The position numbers were made by a program, and so were the translations under genes. A DNA stretch of 64,000 nt from contig DASPTQ010000183.1 of NCBI GenBank assembly GCA_035623335.1, forward strand, positions 26,386-90,385, written 5' to 3'. Under the pieces are notes generated by a model. That model saw only the letters and a program-made list of their open reading frames with translations, was not told the DNA's origin and did not search any database. Below, piece after piece: positions 40,854 through 50,164 of this stretch (its first letter is position 1; the number at the start of each line of letters is the position of its first letter). This DNA is from JAFAGX01 sp035623335. GTDB taxonomy: Bacteria > Acidobacteriota > Terriglobia > Terriglobales > Acidobacteriaceae.

Positions 40854-43451
40854 TTGTCCTTCCTTTCCCAACTCAACCCGCAACAGCGTGAGGCGGTCGA
40901 GACCACCGCCGGCCCGGTGTTGATTCTTGCCGGCGCGGGCAGCGGCAAGACTCGTGTCATCACCTACCGAATCGCCCACCTGATCGAGAATCTCGGGGTG
41001 AAGCCGGAAGCGATCCTGGCCATGACCTTCACCAACAAGGCTGCGGCCGAGATGGTCTCGCGGGTGGACAAGTTGGTGGGGGGCCTGTCGGTCGTGAAAC
41101 CATTGATCTCGACCTTCCATTCCCTCTGCGTACGGATCCTGCGCCGAGACGTCGAGGCACTGCGGATTCCGTCTGCCACGCCTGGCGTTCCTCCCCTCGG
41201 GCTCACCCGGCAGTTCGTCATCTACGATGAAGCCGATCAACAGCAACTCATCAAATCGGTGATCCGCAGGCTGGGAATTGACGACAAGCAACTAACCCCG
41301 CGATCCGCTCTCGCCCAAATCTCCTGGGCCAAGAACCATATGCTCGACCCGCAGGAGCTTTATTTGCAGTCGGCCGACCCCAGGACCGAACATGTGGCGC
41401 AAATCTACGCCGAATATAAGAAGGAGTTGGCCCGGGCGAATGCGCTCGATTTCGACGATCTCCTGCTGGAGGGTTTGCGCCTGCTGAAAGCCGTGCCGCG
41501 AGTGCGGGAGTTCTACAATCAGCGCTACGAATATGTTCTGGTCGACGAATATCAGGACACCAACCGTCCGCAATACGAACTGATGCGTCTTCTGGCCGGG
41601 ACTCACCACAATATCTGCGCCGTCGGCGACGAAGATCAGTCGATCTATTCCTGGCGCGGGGCGGAGATTCGCAACATACTCGAGTTCGAAAAGGATTTTC
41701 CGGGATCGAAGATTGTGCGTCTTGAGCAGAACTATCGATCGACGCAAAACATTCTGGCAGCAGCTTCGGCGGTGGTGTCGAACAACATCAAACGCAAAGG
41801 AAAGAACCTCTGGACCTCGCGTCTGGGTGGCAGCAAAATCGGATACTACGAGGCATCCGATGGGGAGAATGAGGCGCTTTTTGTCGCCGACTCCATTGCG
41901 CGTTATGTTCGCGAAGCTACCGAGCAAGGCGTGGAGGCTCGGGCGGCCGTGCTCTACCGCATCAACGCGCAGTCTCGGTTGTTTGAAGAAGCGATGCGCC
42001 GCTATCAATTAAAGTACAACGTGGTCGGTGGCTTCTCCTTCTATGAGCGCTCGGAGATCAAGGATTTCATCGCCTACCTGAAACTGATCCACAACGTGGA
42101 CGATTCGATTGCGCTCTTGCGAATCATCAATACGCCGTCCCGTGGCATTGGAAAGGCCACCCTCGACACTCTGGAACGGCTGGCCCTCGAATCGGGTCTC
42201 ACCCTGTGGGCTACGATCGGGGAGGCCATCAGGCGCCGGCTTTTACCGCAGCGTGTACTGGCTGCTCTCTCGAATTTCCGGGATTTGATCGAAGATGCCC
42301 GTGCGATGTTGGCTGGAACTTACCTGGAGCGCCTGCGCGAAAGCGCTCGTCCTCGGGAGTCGGACGCCCTGCCGGTCGACGGTGGGGACGATCAGGTTGG
42401 GTTTGATCCAGCGACTTTCGGACTGGTGGCCGAAGAGGCGGCAAAGGAACTGGGGGAGCCCGAGGGCCGCGAAACTGATCTCGCAGCGGGAAGCCCAGAA
42501 CCGTTCCGCACCCCTGGAGGTCCTGCCAGCACGGCCGAAATCTTGAAGTTCCTGATCGATCGCACCGGCTACATCCAACAACTCGAAAAGGAAGACACTC
42601 CGGAAGCCCTGGCACGCCTCGAGAACCTCCGCGAACTGGTCAACGCCGCCATGGACTCGCGCGACCGCGGCGAAACTCTGGAGCAGTTCCTCGATCATGC
42701 TGCTCTGGTGAGCGACGTCGACGCCTATGACGAGCGAGCCCAAGTGACCCTCATGACGCTGCACGCAGCCAAAGGGCTGGAATTTCCCCTGGTGTTTCTC
42801 TGCGGACTGGAAGAAGGACTGGCTCCCCATTCCCGCACCTTCCTCGAGCCCGACGCGGTCGAAGAAGAGCGACGCCTGTGCTACGTTGGAATGACCCGCG
42901 CCATGGATACCTTGATCTTGACCCGCGCCGTGTACCGGCGCCGCTACGGCACCGACCTTCCCGACGCGGCGGTCCCCTCGCGTTTTCTCGAAGAAATACC
43001 TGCGGAACTGATGGAAGAACTGGGTCAGGCGCGAGCCTCCCGGGCAGGCGTCCGGGCGTCGTCGCTCGAGCGATTCGAGGAAACCGACGCCGAGGGCGGT
43101 TCGCGCGAGTTCGCTTATGAGGACGAGGATCAGAGCGTAAGCTGGAGGGCGCGGTACCAAGCAGGCCGCCCGCGGCGCTCCGTCCCGGTGCGCACCTACA
43201 ACTCCGCCCAAAATATTGCCGAGTTCTTCGCCTCCCGCGGGAAGAAGTTCAACCTGGTCAAGCTGCCGGTCCAGGAGCCCTCGGGTGCAACCGGGTTCCG
43301 TCCGGGCCAGAAAGTGAAACATCCGAAATACGGGGAAGGCACGGTCCACCGACGAGAAGGAGAAGGTGATCATGCCAAGATTACGGTACAATTCCCTCGG
43401 TTTGGCCTGAAGAAGCTGGTCGAGAAATATGCGCAGCTCGAGCGCGCCTAG
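40854..43451 (+). CDS. ATP-dependent DNA helicase, UvrD/PcrA family
   Basis: 865 residues from a TTG at 40854; a stop two codons upstream rules out an earlier start in this frame. SF1A motifs in order: Walker A ILAGAGSGKTRV, Ib TFHSLCVRILRRD, II VDEYQDTNRPQ, III GDEDQSIYSWRGAE, IV LEQNYRST, V VTLMTLHAAKGLEFP and VI CYVGMTRA. A poorly conserved insert of about 60 residues lies near residues 490-560. The C-terminal Tudor-like PcrA domain (GQKVKHPKYGEGTVHRREG) is present. It unwinds DNA 3' to 5' in repair and replication-fork rescue. Confidence 0.93.
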   Translation: MSFLSQLNPQQREAVETTAGPVLILAGAGSGKTRVITYRIAHLIENLGVKPEAILAMTFTNKAAAEMVSRVDKLVGGLSVVKPLISTFHSLCVRILRRDVEALRIPSATPGVPPLGLTRQFVIYDEADQQQLIKSVIRRLGIDDKQLTPRSALAQISWAKNHMLDPQELYLQSADPRTEHVAQIYAEYKKELARANALDFDDLLLEGLRLLKAVPRVREFYNQRYEYVLVDEYQDTNRPQYELMRLLAGTHHNICAVGDEDQSIYSWRGAEIRNILEFEKDFPGSKIVRLEQNYRSTQNILAAASAVVSNNIKRKGKNLWTSRLGGSKIGYYEASDGENEALFVADSIARYVREATEQGVEARAAVLYRINAQSRLFEEAMRRYQLKYNVVGGFSFYERSEIKDFIAYLKLIHNVDDSIALLRIINTPSRGIGKATLDTLERLALESGLTLWATIGEAIRRRLLPQRVLAALSNFRDLIEDARAMLAGTYLERLRESARPRESDALPVDGGDDQVGFDPATFGLVAEEAAKELGEPEGRETDLAAGSPEPFRTPGGPASTAEILKFLIDRTGYIQQLEKEDTPEALARLENLRELVNAAMDSRDRGETLEQFLDHAALVSDVDAYDERAQVTLMTLHAAKGLEFPLVFLCGLEEGLAPHSRTFLEPDAVEEERRLCYVGMTRAMDTLILTRAVYRRRYGTDLPDAAVPSRFLEEIPAELMEELGQARASRAGVRASSLERFEETDAEGGSREFAYEDEDQSVSWRARYQAGRPRRSVPVRTYNSAQNIAEFFASRGKKFNLVKLPVQEPSGATGFRPGQKVKHPKYGEGTVHRREGEGDHAKITVQFPRFGLKKLVEKYAQLERA

Positions 43452-43528
43452 GTGGCCTTCCTAACCAGGGGCTCGAAGCAAAGCACGCACCACGCAGGCA
43501 AAAAACCGAATGAGGTGGCAAATAAGGA

Positions 43529-43690
43529 ATGGCAAACACAAGGAAGCTCAGCCTGGAAGATCGGAAGAAGGCCAAACGCGCAGCCCGCAAGAAACGCAAG
43601 GCGGAAAAACCTTTGCGCCCCCGCGAGTACGCCCGCGGTTCGCGCAAGCGCAAGGTAAAAAAGATGGTTCGCGGTCAAGCCAAGCGGTAA
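43529..43690 (+). CDS. Very basic 53-residue protein
   Basis: ATG 43529 to TAA 43690. 25 of 53 residues are Lys or Arg, spread evenly (LSLEDRKKAKRAARKKRKAEK). AAGGA lies right before the ATG and GAGGTGG 12 nt upstream. Charge and low complexity suggest nucleic acid or ribosome binding. It follows the uvrD stop by 77 nt on the same strand. No homologue recognised. Confidence 0.5.
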   Translation: MANTRKLSLEDRKKAKRAARKKRKAEKPLRPREYARGSRKRKVKKMVRGQAKR

Positions 43691-43829
43691 CGACTGCCCC
43701 TGGTAGGTCCCATGAATCACGCCGAGCCCCGACGCGCACGCGCACGAATCTTGCGACCAAGTTGTGCCTTCGTGTACCTTGGGGCTCTTCGTAGTTCTTG
43801 GACACAGCGCGGCTCAGGAGACTGACCTT

Positions 43830-45407
43830 TTGGCACAGACGCCGGTCCACACCCATGCAGAAAGCGAACCGGTCCGGACTTCGGACAATCAGCTGCTTTG
43901 TTGCAAGTCCATCGACAAGCTGATCGCCGAAGCCAATGAGCCCGGACACAAACTCAAGAAAACTCTTGGCCCCTGGTCGTTAACCGCCCTTGGGATCGGC
44001 GCCATCATCGGCTCGGGCATTTTTGTGCTGACCGGCACGGCGGCGGCAGGTGAGTACTTCCAAGCACCCTCCCTTCTGCATGCGCAAGTTCTCGACCTGA
44101 TCGTGAATCTGTTGCGGGGTGGGGGTACGGCCAACGTTCTCATGCATGGGCGGCCTGCCGCCGGTCCCTCGATTGCACTCTCCTTCTTTCTTGTCGCCAT
44201 TGCCTGCAGCTTCGCGGGCTTATGCTACGCCGAGCTGGCCTCCATGATTCCGATCGCCGGCAGCGCTTACACGTACTCCTATGCCACGCTGGGAGAGATC
44301 TTTGCCTGGATCATCGGCTGGGATCTGATTCTGGAGTACGTGGTCAGCAACGTTGCGGTGGCCATCGGGTTCAGCGCCTATGCCAAGGAACAACTCTCAG
44401 CCTTTGGACTCAATCTGCCGGATCGATGGTCGACTCCCGTCTGGGAGGCTGGGCGTTGGACCGGTTCGTATTTCAATGTGCCCGGTTTTCTCATCATTTT
44501 CATTCTTACCGTCCTGCTGGTTCGCGGCGTGCGCGAATCCGCGGAAGCCAACAACATCATGGTGGCAATCAAGATTGGCGCCATTCTTGTGTTTCTGGTG
44601 GTAGGTGGCATGCTGGTGAATCCCAGTAATTGGAGGCCTTTCGCGCCGTCCGGTTTCGCCGGGGTCGTGACCGGGGGAGCCATTGTGTTCTTTACCTACA
44701 TCGGCTTTGACTCGGTCTCGACGGCGGCCGAAGAGGCCAAGAATCCTCAACGCGACCTGCCGGTCGGTATCATCGGCTCCCTGATCGTCTGTACGCTTCT
44801 CTATGTTGGCGTGTCGATTGTCCTGCTGGGAATGATGAAATACACGACTTTTATCTCGGGAGAAGCCGCGATGGCTCCCGTGGCCTACGCCCTCACCATG
44901 CTGGGCGCGAGCCGCTTCTCCCGCTCGGTGATTGTGGTCGGCGCTTTAACTGGGATGATCTCCTCGTTGCTGGTGTTTCAGTACGGCCAAGCCCGCATCT
45001 GGTACGCCATGTCGCGGGACGGTCTATTCCCCAAGTTGTTTTCGGCGGTTCATCCACGCTTTAAGACACCGCACTGGTCGACATGGATTGCAGGATTTGC
45101 CGTAGGCATACCGGCAGGAATTTTCGCCATCAGTGACGCCGCGGATCTGACCAATATCGGCACCCTGTTCGCCTTCGCACTCGTGTCGCTCGGGGTCATC
45201 ATCCTGCGCCGAACCCAACCGGAGCGGCCGCGCGCGTTCCGCGTGCCCTTCGTCCCCTGGTTCCCCCTGATTTCTATCATTTTGTGCGGAGGACTGATGA
45301 CGGGCCTGACGGTCATCACCTGGTTACGATTCGTGGTCTGGCTGGTTCTGGGTCTCATGATTTACTTTTTCTATAGCCGCCACCGCAGCGAGTTCGCTAG
45401 GAAATAG
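43830..45407 (+). CDS. APC-family amino acid permease
   Basis: 525 residues from TTG 43830, chosen for the Shine-Dalgarno AGGAG at 43816-43820 (9-nt spacer); an upstream GTG at 43764 lacks one. After a short cytosolic start (KSIDKLIAEANEPGHKLKKTLGPW) come about 12 membrane helices with the APC landmark LTALGIGAIIGSGIFVLTG and FFTYIGFDSVSTAAEE. An insert of about 40 residues after helix 1 is longer than in many relatives. Resembles the cationic amino acid transporter group; the next gene is a nucleoside deaminase. Confidence 0.85.
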   Translation: MAQTPVHTHAESEPVRTSDNQLLCCKSIDKLIAEANEPGHKLKKTLGPWSLTALGIGAIIGSGIFVLTGTAAAGEYFQAPSLLHAQVLDLIVNLLRGGGTANVLMHGRPAAGPSIALSFFLVAIACSFAGLCYAELASMIPIAGSAYTYSYATLGEIFAWIIGWDLILEYVVSNVAVAIGFSAYAKEQLSAFGLNLPDRWSTPVWEAGRWTGSYFNVPGFLIIFILTVLLVRGVRESAEANNIMVAIKIGAILVFLVVGGMLVNPSNWRPFAPSGFAGVVTGGAIVFFTYIGFDSVSTAAEEAKNPQRDLPVGIIGSLIVCTLLYVGVSIVLLGMMKYTTFISGEAAMAPVAYALTMLGASRFSRSVIVVGALTGMISSLLVFQYGQARIWYAMSRDGLFPKLFSAVHPRFKTPHWSTWIAGFAVGIPAGIFAISDAADLTNIGTLFAFALVSLGVIILRRTQPERPRAFRVPFVPWFPLISIILCGGLMTGLTVITWLRFVVWLVLGLMIYFFYSRHRSEFARK

Positions 45408-45458
45408 CCCTCACGCTGAATGTCTCTCTCCCGCCACAGTGATTACGATCACGACCTT

Positions 45459-46472
45459 ATGGACCAGGCGACTGAGCAGTCCCCTAGCAGCTTCATCCGT
45501 CAGCTTCCCAAGGCCGAACTTCACTTGCATTTGGAAGGCTCGATCGACCGGCACACTCTGGCGGAACTGAGGGCCCGGCACGGGAGAACCAGTGCCTCCG
45601 GCGAGATGGACCGACTGTACCACTACGAATCTTTCACGGACTTCCTGTTGGCATTCAAGCAGATCACGGAGGATCTCAGAACTCCCGAGGATTTCGAGCT
45701 CATCAGTTATCGATTGATGGAAAAACTGCAGGCCGACCGCGTTCTCCACGCCGAGGTCTACGTTTCGGTCGGAGTGTACCTGTGGCGGAAGCAGGATTTC
45801 GCCGCCATCTTCGAAGGGCTGGAGTGCGGGCGCAAGCGCGGGGAACGCGACTTCGGGGTCTCTCTGCTATGGATCTTCGATGCGGTACGGCAATTCGGTC
45901 GCGACGAGGCACAACGCGTAGCCGAGCTGGCGGTGCGCTACCAAAGCCGCAATGTCGTCGGATTCGGAACCGGGGGCGATGAGTTGAAAGGCCCGGCGGA
46001 AATGTTTCGTGAGGTTTACGCCTACGCGCGGCAGCAGGGCCTTCGCTTGACCGCGCACGCCGGGGAAAGCGCGGGGCCGGAATCGATCTGGGGCGCTCTC
46101 AACCTACAGGCCGAGCGCATCGGCCACGGATTGACGGCTTGGCAGGATCGGGAATTGGTGGAGGAGCTGTCCAAGCGGCAGATCCCGGTGGAGATATGCC
46201 TGACGAGCAACCTGCTCACTCGGGTCTGCCCGTCCCTGGGCGAACATCCGGTTCGCAACTACTTCGATCAGGGAGTCATGATTACGCTCAATACCGACGA
46301 TCCCGCCATGTTCGCCACTTCGCTTTCGCGGGAATACCAGCTGGCCCAGAACCAGTTTGGCTTCACCGATGAGCATCTGCGCGAATTGGCCCGGAACTCC
46401 TTTGAGGCCTCCTTCCTTCCCGCGGCGGAAAAGCTCAAGTTCCTGAACTTGCTCGATAGCCGTCGAGCCTAG
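45459..46472 (+). CDS. add: Adenosine deaminase-family amidohydrolase
   Basis: 337 residues from ATG 45459 (45420 would add 13). Zinc ligands and catalytic residues are all present: HLHLEGS, the Glu in HAGES, the catalytic His in RIGHGL and Asp in LNTDDPAMF. It removes the amino group of adenosine or a related purine. The same family includes aminodeoxyfutalosine deaminase of the alternative menaquinone route, which cannot be ruled out without mqn genes nearby. Confidence 0.8.
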   Translation: MDQATEQSPSSFIRQLPKAELHLHLEGSIDRHTLAELRARHGRTSASGEMDRLYHYESFTDFLLAFKQITEDLRTPEDFELISYRLMEKLQADRVLHAEVYVSVGVYLWRKQDFAAIFEGLECGRKRGERDFGVSLLWIFDAVRQFGRDEAQRVAELAVRYQSRNVVGFGTGGDELKGPAEMFREVYAYARQQGLRLTAHAGESAGPESIWGALNLQAERIGHGLTAWQDRELVEELSKRQIPVEICLTSNLLTRVCPSLGEHPVRNYFDQGVMITLNTDDPAMFATSLSREYQLAQNQFGFTDEHLRELARNSFEASFLPAAEKLKFLNLLDSRRA

Positions 46473-46577
46473 TAGGTTGGCCTGCGGGAACCCAGGACGA
46501 ATTCGCTTGGCCGGGGAGTGCCCGGGGATGCAACAGTCGAACCTTCGGTGAAGCGCCGACGCGCTCCCATAAAAAAA

Positions 46578-46607
46578 CCTCTCAAGCATTACCTGAGAGG
46601 CTTTTAC
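46578..46607. terminator. Bidirectional intrinsic terminator
   Basis: CCTCTCA (46578-46584) pairs with TGAGAGG (46594-46600) across a 9-nt loop. On the minus strand it is followed by seven T (from the A-run 46571-46577), an excellent terminator for the tiny minus-strand gene; on the plus strand CTTTT follows, ending the add transcript. Confidence 0.8.
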
Positions 46608-46642
46608 TGAACTTGAATTGCGAGCCATAAGCTCGCGACGAT

Positions 46643-46684
46643 TCAGTGTTTCTTCTTCTTCGCAGCTTTTTTCTTGGTTGCCAT
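46643..46684 (-). CDS. 13-residue lysine-rich peptide gene
   Basis: A complete mini-gene: Shine-Dalgarno GGAGG (46696-46692) 7 nt before the ATG at 46684, the peptide MATKKKAAKKKKH, a TGA, and a strong intrinsic terminator 36 nt later. Seven of 13 residues are lysine, like a single repeat of histone-H1-like tails. On the minus strand a consensus TTGACA lies upstream. It may be a translated microprotein or a leader peptide; the signals around it make chance unlikely. Confidence 0.6.
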   Translation of the reverse strand: MATKKKAAKKKKH

Positions 46685-46767
46685 GAAATTTCCTCCGTGA
46701 ACGATTTTCCCTTGCCAACAAATCCGAGCGTAACCGCTTCAAGCATGGCGGCTACGTTCACACCCAG

Positions 46768-46796
46768 ATATTGCTGGGGATTAGAGTCGTTGTCAA
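46768..46796 (-). promoter_or_regulatory. Candidate promoter of the 13-residue peptide gene
   Basis: Read on the minus strand, a perfect TTGACA (46796-46791) is followed after 17 nt by CAATAT (46773-46768), which keeps the conserved second A and last T of the -10 box. The transcript to the terminator would be about 180 nt. Confidence 0.45.
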
Positions 46797-46869
46797 TAGA
46801 ATTCTTCGCCCGCAGTTCGCCCTGCCGGCCATTTTATGGTCATGAGGTTGTCGTAAACTTGTGTACGCG

Positions 46870-48459
46870 ATGCTTGAGGATCCCATCGAACTCGAAATCT
46901 TCAAGAACATCTTTCACTCGGTAGCCGAGGAAATGGGGGCGTCTCTGCGCCGCACCGCGTTCTCCCCCAACATCAAAGAGCGTCGCGACTACTCCTGTGC
47001 CGTGTTCGACGATGAAGGGCAAGTGGTTGCCATGGGCGATCACATGCCCGTGCATCTTGGCTCGATGCCCATGTCGGTGCGTGCCCTGCTGGATAGCTTT
47101 CCCCTGGAGCCGGGGGATGTCGCCATGCTGAATGACCCATTCCGCGGGGGAACTCACTTGCCCGACATCACCTTGCTGACGCCCTTCTATTTCTCCGACA
47201 AGCGACGCCGGCCGGACTTCTATCTCGCCTCGCGCGCCCATCACGCAGACGTAGGCGGCACCTTCCCCGGGTCCATGGGTCTCTGCCGGGAAATTTATCA
47301 GGAGGGGGTGCGCATTCCGCCGATCAAGATCATGCGGGGCGGCGTTCTTGAATCGGAAGTTCTCGCCCTCGTCCTGAACAATGTTCGGACTCCGCGGGAA
47401 CGCGAAGGGGATCTGGCAGCGCAAATCGCGGCGGGTCACACCGGGGTTGGGCGGCTGGGGGAAATCTGCTCCCGCTACGGGGCGGCGCGCGTGAAACGTG
47501 CGGCCCGCGCGCTGCTCGACTATTCCGAAGCGATGATGGCCCTGCTTCTTGACCAAGTTCCCCGCGGATCCTACGAGGCAGAAGACTTCCTGGACAATGA
47601 TGGTATCGGCGAGCGACCGGTGAAGATCGCCGTCCGCGTGCAGTTCCCGGGTGGGCGGAAGCGGATCGGTCCCCACGCCATCGTCGATTTCACGGGAAGC
47701 CATCCCCAGGTGGAAGGCAGCATCAATGCCGTCGAAGCCATCACCCATTCCGCCTGCTTCTATGTATTCCGGTGCCTGTTGGCGGAGAATGTTCCGGCTA
47801 CCGCCGGACTGATGCGTCCCATCCAAGTCATCGCTCCGCCAGGAACCGTGGTCAATGCCCGCCCTCCCGCCGCCGTGGCGGGGGGAAACGTGGAGACCTC
47901 GCAGCGCATTGTCGATGTGCTCTTGCGGGCATTAGCTAAAGGGGTTCCCGAGCGTATTCCGGCGGCGGCCTCGGGAACCATGCATAATCTGACCATCGGC
48001 GGGCTCGATCCCCGCACTCGGGAACCCTTCGCCTACTACGAAACCATCGCCGGCGGGATGGGAGCGCGCCCCACAAAGGCAGGGGTATCGGGTGTCCATA
48101 CGCATATGACCAACTCGCTCAATACTCCGGTTGAGGCGCTCGAGTATGCCTATCCTCTACGGGTGTGCCGTTACGGCTTACGCCCGGGGAGTGGAGGGCG
48201 GGGGAGACACCTCGGAGGGGATGGGATCATTCGCGAGATCGAAATGCGCGCTGATGCCGAAGTCACCCTGCTTGCGGACCGACATTCGCGTGGGCCGTAT
48301 GGCCTATGGGGAGGCGGCGACGGCATGCCGGGGAAGGCCGTACTCGTCCGCCGGGATGATTCCATCGAACCGCTGCCGGGAAAGTTCAATCTCCGCTTGC
48401 GCAAAGGGGAGAGGATACGGGTGGAAACCCCGGGCGGCGGCGGCTGGAAAAGTGCATAA
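46870..48459 (+). CDS. hyuB: Hydantoinase B/oxoprolinase family protein
   Basis: 529 residues from ATG 46870 (GTG 46861 also possible). The HyuB fold is clear: DPIELEIFKNIFHSVAEEMGASLRRTAFSPNIKERRDYSCAVFD, MGDHMPVHLGSMPMSV, LNDPFRGGTHLPDITLLTP and RAHHADVGGTFPGSM. The partner HyuA ATPase-like subunit, usually adjacent or fused, is not in the window. Ring-opening of hydantoins or 5-oxoproline is the family reaction; substrate unknown. Confidence 0.85.
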   Translation: MLEDPIELEIFKNIFHSVAEEMGASLRRTAFSPNIKERRDYSCAVFDDEGQVVAMGDHMPVHLGSMPMSVRALLDSFPLEPGDVAMLNDPFRGGTHLPDITLLTPFYFSDKRRRPDFYLASRAHHADVGGTFPGSMGLCREIYQEGVRIPPIKIMRGGVLESEVLALVLNNVRTPREREGDLAAQIAAGHTGVGRLGEICSRYGAARVKRAARALLDYSEAMMALLLDQVPRGSYEAEDFLDNDGIGERPVKIAVRVQFPGGRKRIGPHAIVDFTGSHPQVEGSINAVEAITHSACFYVFRCLLAENVPATAGLMRPIQVIAPPGTVVNARPPAAVAGGNVETSQRIVDVLLRALAKGVPERIPAAASGTMHNLTIGGLDPRTREPFAYYETIAGGMGARPTKAGVSGVHTHMTNSLNTPVEALEYAYPLRVCRYGLRPGSGGRGRHLGGDGIIREIEMRADAEVTLLADRHSRGPYGLWGGGDGMPGKAVLVRRDDSIEPLPGKFNLRLRKGERIRVETPGGGGWKSA

Positions 48460-48480
48460 TGATGGGGAGGTCGCAGGAAA

Positions 48481-49050
48481 ATGACTGATCTTGGCGCTCA
48501 CTACCTTGACGAAGTCCGCCGTCAATTGCGAGGTTACAAACGCCTCGCAGAAGCCGCGATGCATCAACTGAAAGACGAAGAGTTGCTGGTAACCCTAGAT
48601 CCTGAATCGAACTCGGTCGCAATCCTGGTCAGGCACATCGCCGGTAACATGAAGTCACGCTTTACCGATTTCCTGACGACCGACGGGGAGAAACCGGACC
48701 GCAATCGCGACCAGGAGTTCGAACTGGTGGACAAGCCAACGCGGGCCGAGATCATGGGTTGGTGGGAGCAGGGTTGGGGGCGAGTCTTTTCCACCATCGA
48801 CGAACTCAAAGCCGAGGATTTGCTGCGCACGGTTACCATTCGAGGCGAGCCGCATACCGTGCTGCAGGCCATCAATCGTCAACTGGCACATTATTCCGCG
48901 CACGTGGCTCAGATCATCTTTCTCGCCAAGCATCTGCGGTCCAGCCACTGGAAATCGCTCAGCATTCCGCGCGGCCGCTCGAAGGACGTCAACGCCCTAG
49001 CCGGGAAATACGATCGCGGGCTGCCCCGGGAAGAAGGAAAGGCCTCTTAG
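48481..49050 (+). CDS. DinB-like protein (DUF1572)
   Basis: 189 residues. Four-helix-bundle DinB fold with the three metal-binding histidines in VRHIAGNM and LAHYSAHVAQI. GRSKDVNALAGKYDR ends the domain. In other members the metal site serves thiol transfer (bacillithiol, mycothiol); here the function is unknown. It follows hyuB by 21 nt with GGGGAGG upstream and is probably in the same transcript. Confidence 0.8.
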   Translation: MTDLGAHYLDEVRRQLRGYKRLAEAAMHQLKDEELLVTLDPESNSVAILVRHIAGNMKSRFTDFLTTDGEKPDRNRDQEFELVDKPTRAEIMGWWEQGWGRVFSTIDELKAEDLLRTVTIRGEPHTVLQAINRQLAHYSAHVAQIIFLAKHLRSSHWKSLSIPRGRSKDVNALAGKYDRGLPREEGKAS

Positions 49051-49056
49051 CACCCG

Positions 49057-50151
49057 ATGCGCAATAGTATGCTCGCCGTCGTAAAGCCGCAGGCTGCCCC
49101 GGGTGTGGAGATTCGGGAAGTCACGATCCCCGCATTCGGAGCCTCCGACGTTTTGGTCAAAGTCAAAGTTGCCTCCATTTGCGGAACGGATCTCCACATT
49201 TACGAGTGGGACCGCTGGGCGCAGAAGCGGATTCACCCCCCCTTAATTCCCGGACATGAATTCTGCGGAGAGGTGGTCGCGCTCGGCAGTGAAGTCAGCA
49301 ACGTTCGCGAGGGCGATTTCGTGTCCGCAGAGATGCACGTCGCGTGTGGTAAGTGTCTGCAATGCCGAACCGGGGAAGCCCACATTTGCCAGAAAGTCAA
49401 AATCATCGGAGTGGATGTCGACGGCGCCTTCGCCGAGTACGTGGTCATTCCGGAGTCGAATATCTGGAAGCTGGATCCTGCCATCCCCCAGGAATATGCC
49501 TCGATCCTCGACCCGCTGGGCAACGCGGTGCACGCTGTGTTGGCCGGGGAGGTCGCGGGTAAAACCGTTGCCATCACGGGATGCGGCCCCATCGGCCTGT
49601 TTTCGATCGCCGTGGCCCGGGCGGTGGGGGCGGCACAGGTGTTCGCCATCGAAGTGAACGAACATCGTCAACGCATCGCGAAACAGATGAAGGCGGACTT
49701 CATTCTGGACCCGTCACGGGAAGACGTAGTTTCGTTGGTCATGGAGCAGACCGGCGGCCTCGGGGTGGATGTCGTACTCGAGATGGCGGGCCATCCCCAG
49801 GCGATCCGCACCGCGTTCGACATCGTACGCCGGGGCGGACGCATTTCCCTGCTCGGGCTTACCTCGAAGCCTATCTCGCTCAACTTTTCCGAGGACATCA
49901 TCTTCAAAGGCATCACCATTCAGGGAATTAACGGGCGTCGCATGTACCAGACTTGGTATCAGATGACCGCCCTGCTCAAGAACCAGAAGCTCGATCTGCA
50001 TCCGGTGATCACAGACCGCATCGCCATCGAAGAATTCACCCGGGGTATGGATCGGCTGAAGACCGGTGAATCCAGCAAGATTCTGCTATATCCCAACGGA
50101 TTAGAGGGCGCCAACGGGAGCCCGCGCTCGACCCAGGACCGGCTACGCTGA
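49057..50151 (+). CDS. tdh: L-threonine 3-dehydrogenase
   Basis: 364 residues. Zinc-dependent NAD enzyme that oxidises threonine to 2-amino-3-ketobutyrate. Catalytic Cys in SICGTDLHIYEWDRWAQKRI, GHEFCGEV, the structural-zinc cysteines CGKCLQCRTGEAHIC and the Rossmann motif GCGPIGLFSI are all present. Partner kbl is absent here. It converges on the response-regulator gene. Confidence 0.9.
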   Translation: MRNSMLAVVKPQAAPGVEIREVTIPAFGASDVLVKVKVASICGTDLHIYEWDRWAQKRIHPPLIPGHEFCGEVVALGSEVSNVREGDFVSAEMHVACGKCLQCRTGEAHICQKVKIIGVDVDGAFAEYVVIPESNIWKLDPAIPQEYASILDPLGNAVHAVLAGEVAGKTVAITGCGPIGLFSIAVARAVGAAQVFAIEVNEHRQRIAKQMKADFILDPSREDVVSLVMEQTGGLGVDVVLEMAGHPQAIRTAFDIVRRGGRISLLGLTSKPISLNFSEDIIFKGITIQGINGRRMYQTWYQMTALLKNQKLDLHPVITDRIAIEEFTRGMDRLKTGESSKILLYPNGLEGANGSPRSTQDRLR

Positions 50152-50164
50152 ACCGTCTGGCAGG

